Source: Hydractinia symbiolongicarpus (lineage: Eukaryota > Cnidaria > Hydrozoa > Anthoathecata > Hydractiniidae). Taken from it: a DNA stretch of 64,000 bases. The stretch is from NCBI RefSeq assembly GCF_029227915.1, contig NC_079883.1, positions 23,436,001 through 23,500,000 on the forward strand, written 5' to 3'. This document shows positions 13,601-24,388 of the stretch, piece by piece (the stretch's first letter is position 1; each line of letters starts with the position of its first letter). The position numbers were made by a program, and so were the translations under genes. The notes beneath the pieces were generated by a model, which saw only the letters and a list, made by a program, of their open reading frames with translations, searched no databases and had not been told where the DNA came from.

Positions 13601-16600
13601 ACAAATAATTTAAAAAATAACGAACTTTTTTGTGTGGGTTGTTCTCAAACACACGTGGGCGGTGGACAAGAAACTGTGATGTAATTTCTTTTGGTCTATT
13701 ATTTCTGAGAATATTCTAAAATAAGAGGGTGTCAATAAGCTGCAAATATACAAGAAGAGGAATTCTTAAGTAATTTTTGTTAATTGGATTTACAAGAATT
13801 TGAGGTACCCTACAATGAGAAGTAAAGAACAGAAACGCCGTTCCTATGTCTGATGATGCCCTCATCATCAGACATCGGAATGGTCACATCTGGATAATAT
13901 TTATTTTGTGATTTTAAGCTACCTAGCCAGTACCATGCCAGCACTCCAGGGCGCATTTGTTATTAAATAATTAAGTGATAAAGTACAAAAGCTAAATATA
14001 TTGCTTTAATGTAGCTAGCTGCACAAAAGATTTTTTAAGGCATTCTGTCATTTTAAATAAAAAAAAGCTAGGTAGTTATTTGGACCTCCCATAACAGTGA
14101 ACATTCAAGATTCAAGAGTATATAGCTAGTTAGGTATGCAAGACATTGCATGTTGGTAAACATGTTTCCACAACAAACTGAAACCTATATTTCATAAATA
14201 AATTTCTGCACATATATATAAATAATTTTGTAGATTTTCAGTTTTCTTTTATGAAATAACAAAATTTGGGAAATTATAGCCAGAAGTAATATTCACTTGA
14301 AGTGGGAAGACCTAAAGTCTTCAGGTTAAGACTTAGTAAAGCGTAAACTGTTTCACATGGAGGACACTTAGTGTAATGTGTTACAAATCCAGTGGAGCAC
14401 TTATAGCATTAAGGGTATAATATCTTTTTCATAAACCAACATTCACACGACTTATGATAAAGATAAAGCCTATTGTTACTTCTGCAAAGCAAATACAGTT
14501 GTTTAGCATTTTTCATTTTGCATAAAAAGTTCCTGTGGATATTCAAAAATTAATTGTGAGTGGCACCAGACTGGGCGATTAGTGCAAAGTAAACGTGTTG
14601 CAGATCCAGGTGTACAAAAAATAACTTTCTAACCACTTTGTATTTATACGGCATAAAATTTAGATTATGTATTTAACACTGTGCTTTAGAAGCTCATTCC
14701 CACTTTCTCTGAGCTGGATAAGGTATTTAGTCCTAAACCTGGGACACATTTTATCTGTTTGAATTATTTTTAATCCTGAGAATCACTTAGAATGTTTTCG
14801 GTACACATGGCTTGTCAAAATTGATATGCTGTCAAAAAAAGTTTATCGGCGTCTCCAAAAATGGCCAAAATTAAGAACTCAGAAGCTATGATAGTAGTAA
14901 AAAAAATTTTTGGGTTCATTTCATCAAACTGGTCTAAAAACATGTAATACTAAGTTTCAAGTCATTATTTCAATTTTTACTGAAGTAATAGGACTTTTAC
15001 TTAGTATAGTTGCATAGTTTTTCATACCACTGACACCAAAATGACTGCAGGGACTAATCGGTTTGAAATTAATCTATATTATAATACCCGTATACATCTG
15101 TCTGTCACGCAAAATGGTAGCTTAGCTGTGCAATAGCGAGAAGCACGCAATGCAGTATAAAAAGGATGGGCGAACCGTGGATTTTCCACGGGCTAACAAC
15201 TAGTTTATAATATTTTAATAACAAACTTTTTCTCTTGATGTGTTTTTATTTTCCTGCAAAAGTTGTTGCACAACTCATGTATTAACATTACGATAAGAAC
15301 GAAAAAGTTACTGTGAGACATGGGTTTTAAACCTTAAAAATTTCCAGCGAGAAATTTGAAAACTAATGAATGACAAAATCGCAAAAGTTTATCTTCAAAT
15401 TTTAAATTTTTGTTAATGTAAAAGTAATCCACATGAAAAAAGTTTTGATGCTTTTTATGAAGAAATCTTCCATATTAGCCATATGGGGTAACTTGATGAA
15501 CAATGCATTTTTCAGGTGTTCTCAAATATGTGTAGTATAATCTTAAAAAATGTGATGTAATTTTCCTCTTTAAGTTTTGACTTTTAACCCAGCTCCTTTC
15601 ATGCTTAGTCTAGCTAGCTATAGCGAAAAAGTTTAATATTCAAACTTGACCTATTTTACTGAGTATTAAGTAATAAATGCTAGTTTAATCCTAAATGTAA
15701 CTATAGTAGCTAAGCTACCTGTAAGAACAACATCAAACAACATCGAGGCTGTTTTCTTTGTAAACAAACCCATTGGTATTTTTGTAATAAGTACCAAATT
15801 TTATGTGTTCATTTCTTGCGCTTATTAGTGTAACCAAAGTGTCTTGTACGTAAGTCCTAAAAATTTATGTCATTGGCTCACTCTTTACGAATGACACAAC
15901 GTAACAAAGGAAAACCATGCTTTGCTATTTCCCGTAACCTATACCGAGATTTGGTTGTGATATATATCAGAATTAATTGTCTTTAAAACTGAATTTAGCC
16001 TCGTTCTCAGAAAAGAATCTGTCAAAACAAGGATTTAAGCTTTAGCCCGGACAAGTTTTAGGCGTCCAGGCTCTGGGCTGTCTCTATCTATCTATCTCTC
16101 TATCTTCCCAGGCGATATTAAAGATTCCGCCTTCGCCGGCGGAAATCAATAAAATAAGTGCTTTAATGTGAAAAGGAACGTGACAAGAACTCATAACAGC
16201 TTGTTTCATTCTATTATTAAGTAGGATGCATCCTCAGAACTGCCAATTACATTGTCGTTAACCCATGAAAGAATCCATGGACATTCGTTAAACAGTTTTC
16301 ACAACTATCATTTTTGCTCACAGACAAAAAAAAAAGAAACAGAAAAGGTTGAAATTGTTTCTTATGTCTTTTTAAGGAGATGAAGTATTATCAATCAATG
16401 ATTATCCTTTAACTGGCCTCAGTGATATGGAAGCATTTTCATTCTTTGCAAAATCAGGACCAGATGTCAAGTTGAGAATCATAAAAAGCCGATTTCTTTC
16501 AAAGGGTGAGTTAAGTTATTGGTTGGTTTACGTTTTGGCAGCCTTTATTATTGTTTTCCTTTATCTATGGCATAAATTCTTTTTTCTTTTTCTTCTGTAA

Positions 16601-18534
16601 AAATACGTTTCCTGGCCTTTAAAACCAATTAAACATTTACTATTGCTGTAGCTTCCGCTATCTGTTTATAGAAAAATCTAACCGCGCGTTTTCTTGTTCT
16701 TTTTTCAGTTGAGAGTTCATCCATTATAAGTGACTCTTCTCTCAATTCTGACGTCAAGCCAGATAACACGAATCATACGCAAAATGATTTCGGACGTCTA
16801 CCTAGAGTAATTTCGGACGCAAATAACTTGTCAATTGACTTAACAAATGCTGCACAACAATCACAAGCAAGAAACATGTGCTGTGATATTAACTACATGC
16901 CAATCAATGGTGTTCCATCCAATTTGGGTGACCACACCCTAGGTAATGTAATGACTCATTCAAAGCACGCTTCCACAGATGAAAATTGTAATCAAACATT
17001 TCTCAATGGGTATCAATCTCACAGTCGTAATTCTTCAAACGACAAAACTCGTCATAGTTGGAACTCGTCATTTGAACAAGGCCTTATTAGTCGTACATCT
17101 TCATCTGAAAATATAAGGCATAGTAGACATTCGTCGAATGAAAACAATAGACATAACTCTCACTCATCAGATGAAAACAATAGGAACAGTTATCATTCAT
17201 CTGATGAGCTAGAACGGAACTTGTATACGTCCAGATTACTCAACAATGATACCGTCAGATGCATGCAGCCTTCGTTAGCACCACATCAACGTCAATCTTT
17301 AAAAGATGCAAGCTCTGTTTCTATCTTTACTGTAGAATCATTCGCAAGAAGATCAGATGGACAACAAACAGAAAAGGACGCACAGTTGTATTATCAAGAC
17401 CAGTTATTACGTCAGCAAGCTCTTTCAATTGACCAAACCAGCTATAGCGATAATGCGTCATCCGGTTTAACTGATCAATATTTACAGGGTACTTCGGCAC
17501 TGTTAACCGAGAACGTTGTGCTAAAACGAGGCTATAATAATGACTATATTGTGCCAGCTAATTATAGGATGGTTCCTTCGTGCAAAAGCCTGTATGCAAC
17601 TAGAACAAGAGAAGCGTCACCTTCAAAAAGGACGTCATCTCAGGTTTTGATTCCGTCTCCAAAGAATATTAGCCCGTTAGCAATTACTACAGCAAACGCT
17701 CATCGACATGCAACTGTCACTAGCATGTCATCCGGTTCACCAGTGTCACCAATGTCTATTTCATCTCTAAGTATCGGATCTCGTTACAATGGCGGGCAAG
17801 ATGCGTATCGAATGGTTCCATCGGAGTACAACAACATACAAATTCGTGCTGATCATCACGAAACGGACAGTCCTACGTCAAAATCTTACTCTGAAAAAAT
17901 AGATGCTGATGTTATGAGATACATGACTAAAAAGTACAGTGAACCAAGGTTTGTAAACGGGCATCGTAAAAACCCTCCTCCGTATTCAAGCACGCACACG
18001 ACTGTGGACACTCCACCCACTGCGTATGGACTAACGGAATCGGATGATTCTAAGAACGTCATACTAAGGCGTTCAGCTACAAGTGTGTCAAATGGTTTAC
18101 GATCGCGGCCTCACTCACTAATAGAAAATGGAGTTAGTAGTGGATTTGAATTACACAATGAACATAAGAATATAAATGTAAATGAAAAGCGAAAGTATCC
18201 ACAGAGAACTCACTCTCTTCCAGCTGTGAAGCATTTAGAAATGAGGCCACGAACAGCAAAATCCTTTTTAGAGCAACAACAAAGAGTACCTAAAAAACAA
18301 ACACCAAAAAAACTAAGACAAATCTATAGTCAAGAAAACATTAACAGGAGGAAATCTATTGATTCTGGAACGTTACGTAAGCTGGCGGAAGAAATACAAG
18401 TTAATCCTGCATTGGGAGGGGAATACCCCTTCATAGCTCAATTACTAGGGGAATCTCAATTTTCCGCTAGTGAAAGACGGGCACAGGGATTATATCGTCA
18501 CAAATCAACTGAAGCATTATCCAGTCAATTCTGA
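4625..18534 (+). CDS. single-pass membrane protein with a PDZ domain and Ser-rich tail (883 aa)
   Basis: Five exons: 4625-4820, 9598-9672, 11303-11728, 16377-16505, 16709-18534, all phase 1, totalling 2652 nt. The frame has a TAG at 4580-4582 and a likely acceptor at 4603-4604, so an untranslated 5' exon is likely. A hydrophobic N-terminus (residues 5-15) and a membrane segment at about 33-56 are followed by a basic stop-transfer run (57-62), giving a tiny ectodomain and a long cytosolic tail. The PDZ domain is at about 194-273, split by intron 3, with a carboxylate-binding loop of form GLDFGI and the GSLDAGDEVLSIN signature. Residues about 376-445 are degenerate Ser/His/Asn/Arg-rich repeats with many RxxS-type sites. 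The chain ends -SSQF, which fits a class I PDZ-ligand consensus (S/T-x-hydrophobic). I cannot name an orthologue. A scaffold or adhesion-complex role is inference. The exact exon 3 acceptor (11303 versus 11321) is uncertain. Confidence 0.8.
4821..9597 (+). other. intron 1 of the PDZ gene
   Basis: A 4.8-kb intron with donor GTAATC and acceptor TTTTAG. Short open frames here show no recognisable domain. It contains a G-run at about 8967-8984 with G-quadruplex potential. Part of 6420-6500 resembles 56505-56585 (shared ACTTTGACAA block), probably a dispersed repeat. Confidence 0.6.
9673..11302 (+). other. intron 2 of the PDZ gene
   Basis: AT-rich. Holds a palindromic MITE (10467-10559) and, at 10134-10250, a segment resembling 14711-15063 in intron 3; both end in a shared GGGACTAATCGG block. 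No coding signal was recognised. Confidence 0.55.
10467..10559. mobile_element. palindromic MITE with 9-bp target duplication
   Basis: A 93-bp stem-like element bounded by CCTCGTCCCCAGGG and CCCTGAGGACGAGCG. It is flanked on both sides by the perfect 9-mer tgcatttcg (10458-10466 and 10560-10568). The interior arms cttttgatat and atatcaaaaag are also complementary. Confidence 0.75.
13841..13880. repeat. inverted repeat (hairpin)
   Basis: Arms ATGTCTGATGATG and CATCATCAGACAT are exactly complementary around a 4-nt loop, with TTCC/GGAA pairing outside after a one-base mismatch. It lies in PDZ-gene intron 3. Origin unknown; a MITE remnant is possible. Confidence 0.7.
15073..15203 (+). mobile_element. 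Helitron-like miniature element, copy 1
   Basis: A 131-bp unit that begins TCTATATTATAATACC and ends with a hairpin CCGTGG-ATTTT-CCACGG followed by GCTAACAACTAG. TC 5' ends, CTAG 3' ends with a nearby hairpin, and no target duplication are Helitron hallmarks. Further copies are at 22634-22764, 22765-22883 and 33871-33989. Confidence 0.6.
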
Positions 18535-18810
18535 ATGAAGTATTCTTATATCAGATTTATTGAACGTACCCTGATGCGACAATTTAGCTCTCGGGTGTTT
18601 ATTAAATACTCCGTTGCGTTTTAAGGGAAAGGTTATTTAATTGGGAATCAAAGTCATTGGGAGATATATGGAAGTCTAAAGTAATGTTAAACGCCTGGAA
18701 TATTATATAAACATCAACTTAAGAGGTGAAAGAGGTGTATGGGAGCTAAATTAATGCTTTGTGATAACCTGGAGAAAAAAGAAAACAATCTGAAATAACA
18801 TCCTACAAAA

Positions 18811-18816
18811 AATAAA
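18811..18816 (+). promoter_or_regulatory. candidate polyadenylation signal of the PDZ gene
   Basis: AATAAA 277 nt after the stop codon, the first good match downstream of the gene. Confidence 0.5.
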
Positions 18817-19005
18817 CTGTTCTATTTCCTTTTAAAAAAGATAATTGACCAACATTGGTGTTACACTCTAGGTACAAAAAGAAGAAACTTTTTGTCTGTA
18901 GGTACATTTAAAGTGGCAATCATATTTTTTCAACATTAGTATTTATTTGCACAACAATCCATGACCTTTTTAAACATAAAATATGCTTTATTTGAAATAT
19001 TCTCG

Positions 19006-19078
19006 CAACTTCCTCCCCAGGGCTCTTTTTGTCTCTCTGCAGTCTCAAAGACAAAAAGAGCCCTTGGGACGAGGTTAG
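19006..19078. mobile_element. palindromic MITE with 8-bp target duplication
   Basis: The arms ggctctttttgtct and agacaaaaagagccc form a long hairpin, with CCTCCCCAGGG and CTTGGGACGAGG outside. The flanks are a perfect tattctcg on each side (18998-19005 and 19079-19086). Confidence 0.75.
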
Positions 19079-20202
19079 TATTCTCGTTTTAAGAGATGCA
19101 GATGAATTGTTGTTTCCTCTTTTAGTTTCAATTATTATTTATTTATCATATTTTGTATGAAGACACGATGTCTCTAAACCATTATTACAAATATTATTCT
19201 TGTGTGGTTTTCATATTAGAGTACAAGTTTTATTCCCCTCTGTAAGCTTCGTCCAATAAGATCTAGGTGGACACGACGTTGTTTCACTGTTTCGCATAAA
19301 TCAGCCTCGGTTACCTAGCTTATATGAAAGGGCGCGAATCTTATCAGAAAAACTCCGTGCAAAATGATTTTGTTATTGTTTCTTTCGTCCAAGCATCCTT
19401 GTCTCAGGGTTTGTTGCCTATGTCTAAGCTGCTACCGCTAAATTGACGCCGCCGGCCTAGATTTTAAAAAGGCAAAGGCCCTGGCGACGAGGTTGTCGTC
19501 CAAGCTGATATCCAGTCATAACTCTAAGAATTTTATCACGGGTTTCTCGAATTCAAATTTACTGTTATTCCCTTTCGTTACGACCTTGCATGTTTACCAC
19601 GCGTTTGTTTATCAGTATTTTTACTGATTCTTAGTGTAGTCGAGAAGAAAATAAATCTTAAGCGGGGTGAAGTGAGATTGATAATTTGGTAATAGAGGAA
19701 ATTTGACGATGGAATATGGGTGAACTGGAGTGAGGTTATACTTGCGTGCAATCTTTCCCAATATTCAAAAACACAGTATTTCCCTTATTGTTAAATGTTA
19801 CCTCCTGCGAAAAATCAAGTTGAGCAAATATGAAAGATCTTTGAAAGTTCTTTAGAAATCATTTTATTTTTTGAAAAATCTTTATCTGCTCTCGAGATAT
19901 TTGTCTTGAAAGCTGCGTTAATTATGGGAAATTGTGATGTCATGAGTTAGCATTGACCATAATTATGGTAACTAAATATTGAAATTTATGTAAAATGTTC
20001 AAAACGCGTCAAAGTGAACGGCCAGAAAACATTTTTGACTCTCTCTTGACTCTCGTCAAAAATGTTACATATAGCACCTTTGCACAACATACTCATGACA
20101 TCATGCATAATTAGTGAATCTTTTAGTCCAAATTCTAAAGAATCAATCAAGAATTTCAAAAATATTCAAATTCCTAGACAGCCTTTTAAGCTCTTTATGC
20201 AA

Positions 20203-20290
20203 TCCAGGGCCTGTAACGTTCTTTGATATGAAGATGAAACGCGTCGCGTTTCATCTTTATATTAAAAAACGCTACAGGCCCTGGGATCGA
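20203..20290. repeat. long near-perfect hairpin of the CCAGGGCC MITE family
   Basis: Two arms of about 42 nt, meeting at an atgaaacgcg/cgcgtttcat centre, are complementary at most positions and end in CCAGGGCCTGTA and TACAGGCCCTGGG. The reading frame running through it is a by-product of the palindrome. Confidence 0.75.
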
Positions 20291-21240
20291 GATTGACCCC
20301 CTGCTACATTTATTAATTTATTGAGATGATGAACAAAGTATTTAACTCATAGTGCCCAGTAAATTAAGTTTAACTTGTCATCAAATTAAGACGTAAAATC
20401 AATGTTGTATTGCAATGACTTGTCCGAGCTTGACCCCAGCACCTTTTACCGCTAGAACTATCAGAAAGCGCAGCGCTGTTGAGAAACAAATAGTCCTGGG
20501 GACAAAGTCGTGACTGGTCATTTACCGGAATGAAGCAAATGAAAGTGCTTTTCCTCCAAATATTAATATTTTAATTTTTCAATCCACACCCACAAACCCA
20601 CCCGTGTGTTTCACCCCTTGCCCACTCCCTCTCCCTCCTGTAATTTAGTACTTATAAGTCTCATTGAATATGTAAGGCAAAATATTAGTCACTGCACCAA
20701 TGTTAGTCTCTCTATACTTGTTTTTATCTGATTACACGGTTTTTTGATAACAAACCATACAAATGACGACCTAGAGAGTTGCTTTCTGAATTCATTTCAC
20801 TAGAGTTTCTTAACAAGTGTCTTAATTTTGACAGGTTCTATAGGAGGGATATTTAATCAAAAACATGATTTTAAAAAAAAAGTTGAAATAATGCTTTTTC
20901 ACATTTTATTTATCTGTTCCCTTTCAATTGGTAATTTTTAAGTAGTCAGGGTAACTACTCGATATTTGTCCAACTATAATGAGAGGAACATATGAAAAAA
21001 GTTTCTAAATCAATTTTTTTTTACATTTTTACTACTAATAAAAGTTTTTTGTTTTTTAAAATGGCGACTAGTCAGTTTTTTTAATGATTTCTTATATTAA
21101 AAAAATGCTTCCCTTATTAAGTTGCATTTTAAATCGCTCATTTTGTTACATCAGCGCCAAAGCTCCTTGCTTTTCTGGTGAGTACCGAAATCTAACACTG
21201 TTTTTATCTACTGGTCAAGCCATAGTTAACTGCTGTAATG

Positions 21241-21440
21241 GAAGAAACCTAAGAAACCCTGGGGACGAGGTTGGATAATTAGTACATAAAGTATAACAGT
21301 TGTAATCTTTAGATTGCTTAAAATTCGACCTAATACTTTAAAATAATGCAGCAGACATTTTGTAACCTTTACATCGGAAAGAAACCTAAAAAGCCCTGGA
21401 GACGAGGCTGGATAGTTGGTACATAAAATATTCGCGAAGA
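21241..21440. repeat. imperfect direct repeat, about 145-bp spacing
   Basis: Two blocks (21241-21299 and 21382-21440) share the order GAAACC, CCTGG-GACGAGG, TGGATA, and GTACATAAA. They look like two copies of one end of the CAACCTCGTCCCCAGGG MITE family duplicated with flank. Confidence 0.55.
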
Positions 21441-22633
21441 TGTAATACTTCTGAGTCAAATCTGTATCAGGGAAAAAGTTGCGACTAAATTCCCATTCTT
21501 TCCTCTAATCTTAGCAAACATTTTTTGTATTAGATTTTTTTGATGTACCGCAGGTTTTTTTCTTTCATTTCTACATAACGTAAAAATAATATAGTTAAAA
21601 TCCTGGTAAAAGTTGAAAAATGCTGAAAATTCGAAAAGATAGAAATATGTAGCTACCAGCCAAATATTCCGGGCAAACTGAATTCTCATATGGTGTTTAT
21701 TTTTTTTCTAAAAATAAATTGTTACAATTTTATCACTGTGTGTAGCTAATGCTGTACAACGGCACGAAAAGCAACATTTCGATATAAATTCGGAACTTGA
21801 ACTTATAAGGAAAATGGAGGCACCAAGTACTAAACTCAAGTGGAGCAGTTGTATTAGTGTAATAATTATATTACAATTTTCTCCGTCTTCCCAGTTTTGA
21901 TTTTATGACAAAAACAACACTTATCGATAGAACATTTATCTGGCTTTTATGTATGTACTTTAGTTTCGCAGTTAGGACATACAGACAGTATTCTTAACAT
22001 GGCTAATTGGTATTATGTTAATATAAAAACGACGCACCCCTGGGTAACGTAATGGTGTTAAAATCCCATTAAATCCGAAATAAGTTTGAACAAATATAAA
22101 TTCGATATAGGGGGGGGGGGAGGATTGACCAAATTGGGAATAAACAAAAATTTAAAGTTAATTTTTTTGCGAAAATTAATTGAGAAACAAATGCTTCAGT
22201 ATTATTACGTTATGAACGTTTTCAGATTAATAGGAGTGGGAAATAGGATTTAAATGAAGGTACCAGTTGTGCCGTGCCGTGCGCCGGTTCTAAAATGTAA
22301 AGACAAGAATTTCCACTATTTGTTGATACTTGCAGTTGTGAGATAAAAGTAAATTTCCTACTCAAGTTAAGATTGCGAGGCAAAAAATAACTAGTGCTAA
22401 TTTATTTTCTTTAACAACGTTAACATGGTAGCTATATAAACGTTATATAAATTCGAATGCAATTCTAAACAAACTTTGATAAATATAACCGCTGTTACTC
22501 GAATGATGAGCGCATAGTATGTTCCTTCTGAGCCCATTTTGTTTCTTCAATGAGAGTTCTTAGGAATAGGGGAGATGCAGATATAATTTTATTTTCAAGG
22601 AAGGGGCACTCATTCAAGTTAAGCCGCGGTATC

Positions 22634-22764
22634 TCTATAACAATAGCCGTCGTCTGTCTGTCTCTGCGCGTTAGAAAATGATGTTACGGAAACACGAATA
22701 TTGCTGCGACGGGTAAATATAAAGGACGGGCGAACCCGTGGATTTTTCCACGGCTAATGACTAG
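22634..22764 (+). mobile_element. Helitron-like miniature element, copy 2
   Basis: A unit with the shared middle (gacgggcgaacccgtgg) and 3' hairpin CCGTGG-ATTTTT-CCACGG followed by CTAATGACTAG. The 5' TC start is placed at 22632 or 22634. It abuts copy 3 directly. Confidence 0.55.
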
Positions 22765-22883
22765 TCTATATTATAATACCTGTATACGTCTGGCTGTCTG
22801 TCTGTCACACAAAATGGATGCATTTTGATGTGGTATAAAAAAGACGGGCGAACCCGTGAATATTTCTACAGGCTAACGACTAG
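22765..22883 (+). mobile_element. Helitron-like miniature element, copy 3
   Basis: Begins TCTATATTATAATACC immediately after copy 2's CTAG and ends GCTAACGACTAG at 22883. The 3' hairpin is degraded here (CCCGTGAATATTTCTACAGG). The head-to-tail junction is an insertion exactly at the neighbour's 3' end or a rolling-circle read-through product. Confidence 0.6.
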
Positions 22884-23338
22884 TATTAAAAATTACCAAA
22901 ATGCATGATTAATGCCCAAATAATTTACACTCCATTCTTACGCCTGCACCTAGAGGCGTAAATTTACCAACGGCATAGTTTAACCAAGAAAAAGCGATAA
23001 CACCATACGTAAGCACGGGTAAAAGTAAATGGAAATGGTCAAAAAAATGCCTAAAGTTATGTTGTGCCTTTCACTATTATTTGTTTTCAAAGATTGAAAT
23101 AGACTGCACCGTTCTGCTACTTTTGGCGCGGTCAGTTTTGTCAGGAATATTGGCGGTGTATCACCAGTAAGTTTTTTTAAACATAATATAATATAAAAAT
23201 AAAAGTATAGCAACAGAACAACAAAAAATCGAACTAAAAATACACATATTTTTTTACATAAGCAACACGACTTTTCACCAGGTACTTTAGTTGTTATCGA
23301 ATGCCTCACAATGGAATGAAAAGTAACGGTTACTTAGA

Positions 23339-23438
23339 AAAAAATCGAACAATATCTAAGAAAATCGAACAATATCTAAGAAAATCGAACAATACCGAAG
23401 GAAATCGAACAATACCGAAGGAAATCGAACAATATCAA
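23339..23438. repeat. 20-bp tandem repeat, about 5 copies
   Basis: The unit is close to AAATCGAACAATATCTAAGA, with variants (ACCGAAGG) forming a higher-order pattern in the later copies. It lies outside genes. Confidence 0.85.
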
Positions 23439-24388
23439 AGATTATCAAAAATCTTGCGAACATTTACATAAATTCACTTAAAATTGCTTCAGTCGACGTC
23501 AAAAAACAAAGAAACTCCTTCATAAAACAAGTGTTGATTAAAAACAGGAAAAGAAAATTGTTTAAAAAGGCGTGTAAACGATTATAAACGGGTTCAATCA
23601 TAAGTTGTGACTTATATCCAGTATTACTGACGCTTAAGTTGCTTCAGAATCTTGGAAATGCAGTTGATTACAAAGTGGTTGCATATGTAAAATAAATAAG
23701 TGTATACGCACAAAAATTCAGACAGAAACACACGCAGAAACAATTATAAATCATCAGAAAAAACCTCAAAGAACTTAACATATATATATTGCAAGTAATA
23801 CCAGGCTGCAATCAAAAATTCCTTTTTACTCAATTCCTTTGTCCAGTTTTAGGTGTGGAATCTCGACACATGCTTTCTATATAAGAGAATTGCAGAAAGT
23901 AACTTTCTTTACGAAATTAACACCTATTTCTTGTGTAACTTCATTATTCAACGATGTACAAGATTTGAATTTCAAGCGATATATGTAATGGCTGTAGCTT
24001 AGCATCACCTCAGCAGCACACTAACGCCAAAGCTCAGTAAAACTTTCAGCAAAATCTTCAGTAGAACTAAGGTAAGTTTAAAAAAGAGTTCCTGAAACAA
24101 TCCAAAAACTTTCTACAATGAGGAACGCTTGAAGAGTTAGACCTAAAAAGACAGTGAAACAAAAGATTGACTCTCACGTTATCGTAGTGTTATTAGATTT
24201 TCATAAGTTTTAGTTTGTTAATACTCGAATATGCGTATAAAGATTTAAAACAACCATTTTTGAACGACCACGTTAAGTGGGACACTGAATAAGGACTGAA
24301 TGGAAGCAGATTATTTCACCTTTACGCGCCTATTAACGCTGTATTAGCTATAAAAAATATTTCCTAAATTGTAAAATTTTTCCTAAAT

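Larger units (their letters stand above)
11729..16376 (+). other. intron 3 of the PDZ gene
   Basis: A 4.6-kb AT-rich intron with donor GTTCAA (weak) and acceptor TTTAAG. Contains a perfect-armed hairpin (13841-13880), a Helitron-like miniature element (15073-15203), a second copy of the 10134-10250 repeat (14711-15063) and a short TCTA/TCTC microsatellite near 16081-16109. Confidence 0.55.
18535..24388. other. intergenic region between convergent PDZ gene and FPGT
   Basis: No gene recognised. Contains several palindromic MITEs (19006-19078, a diverged one at about 19386-19493, 20203-20290), a 145-bp-spaced direct repeat (21241-21299 and 21382-21440), a G-run (about 22107-22120), two abutting Helitron-like units and a 20-bp tandem array (23339-23438). 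Confidence 0.6.

Noticed and set aside
20114-20296. 60-residue ORF
   Set aside because: It runs through a foldback MITE arm; composition and position explain it.
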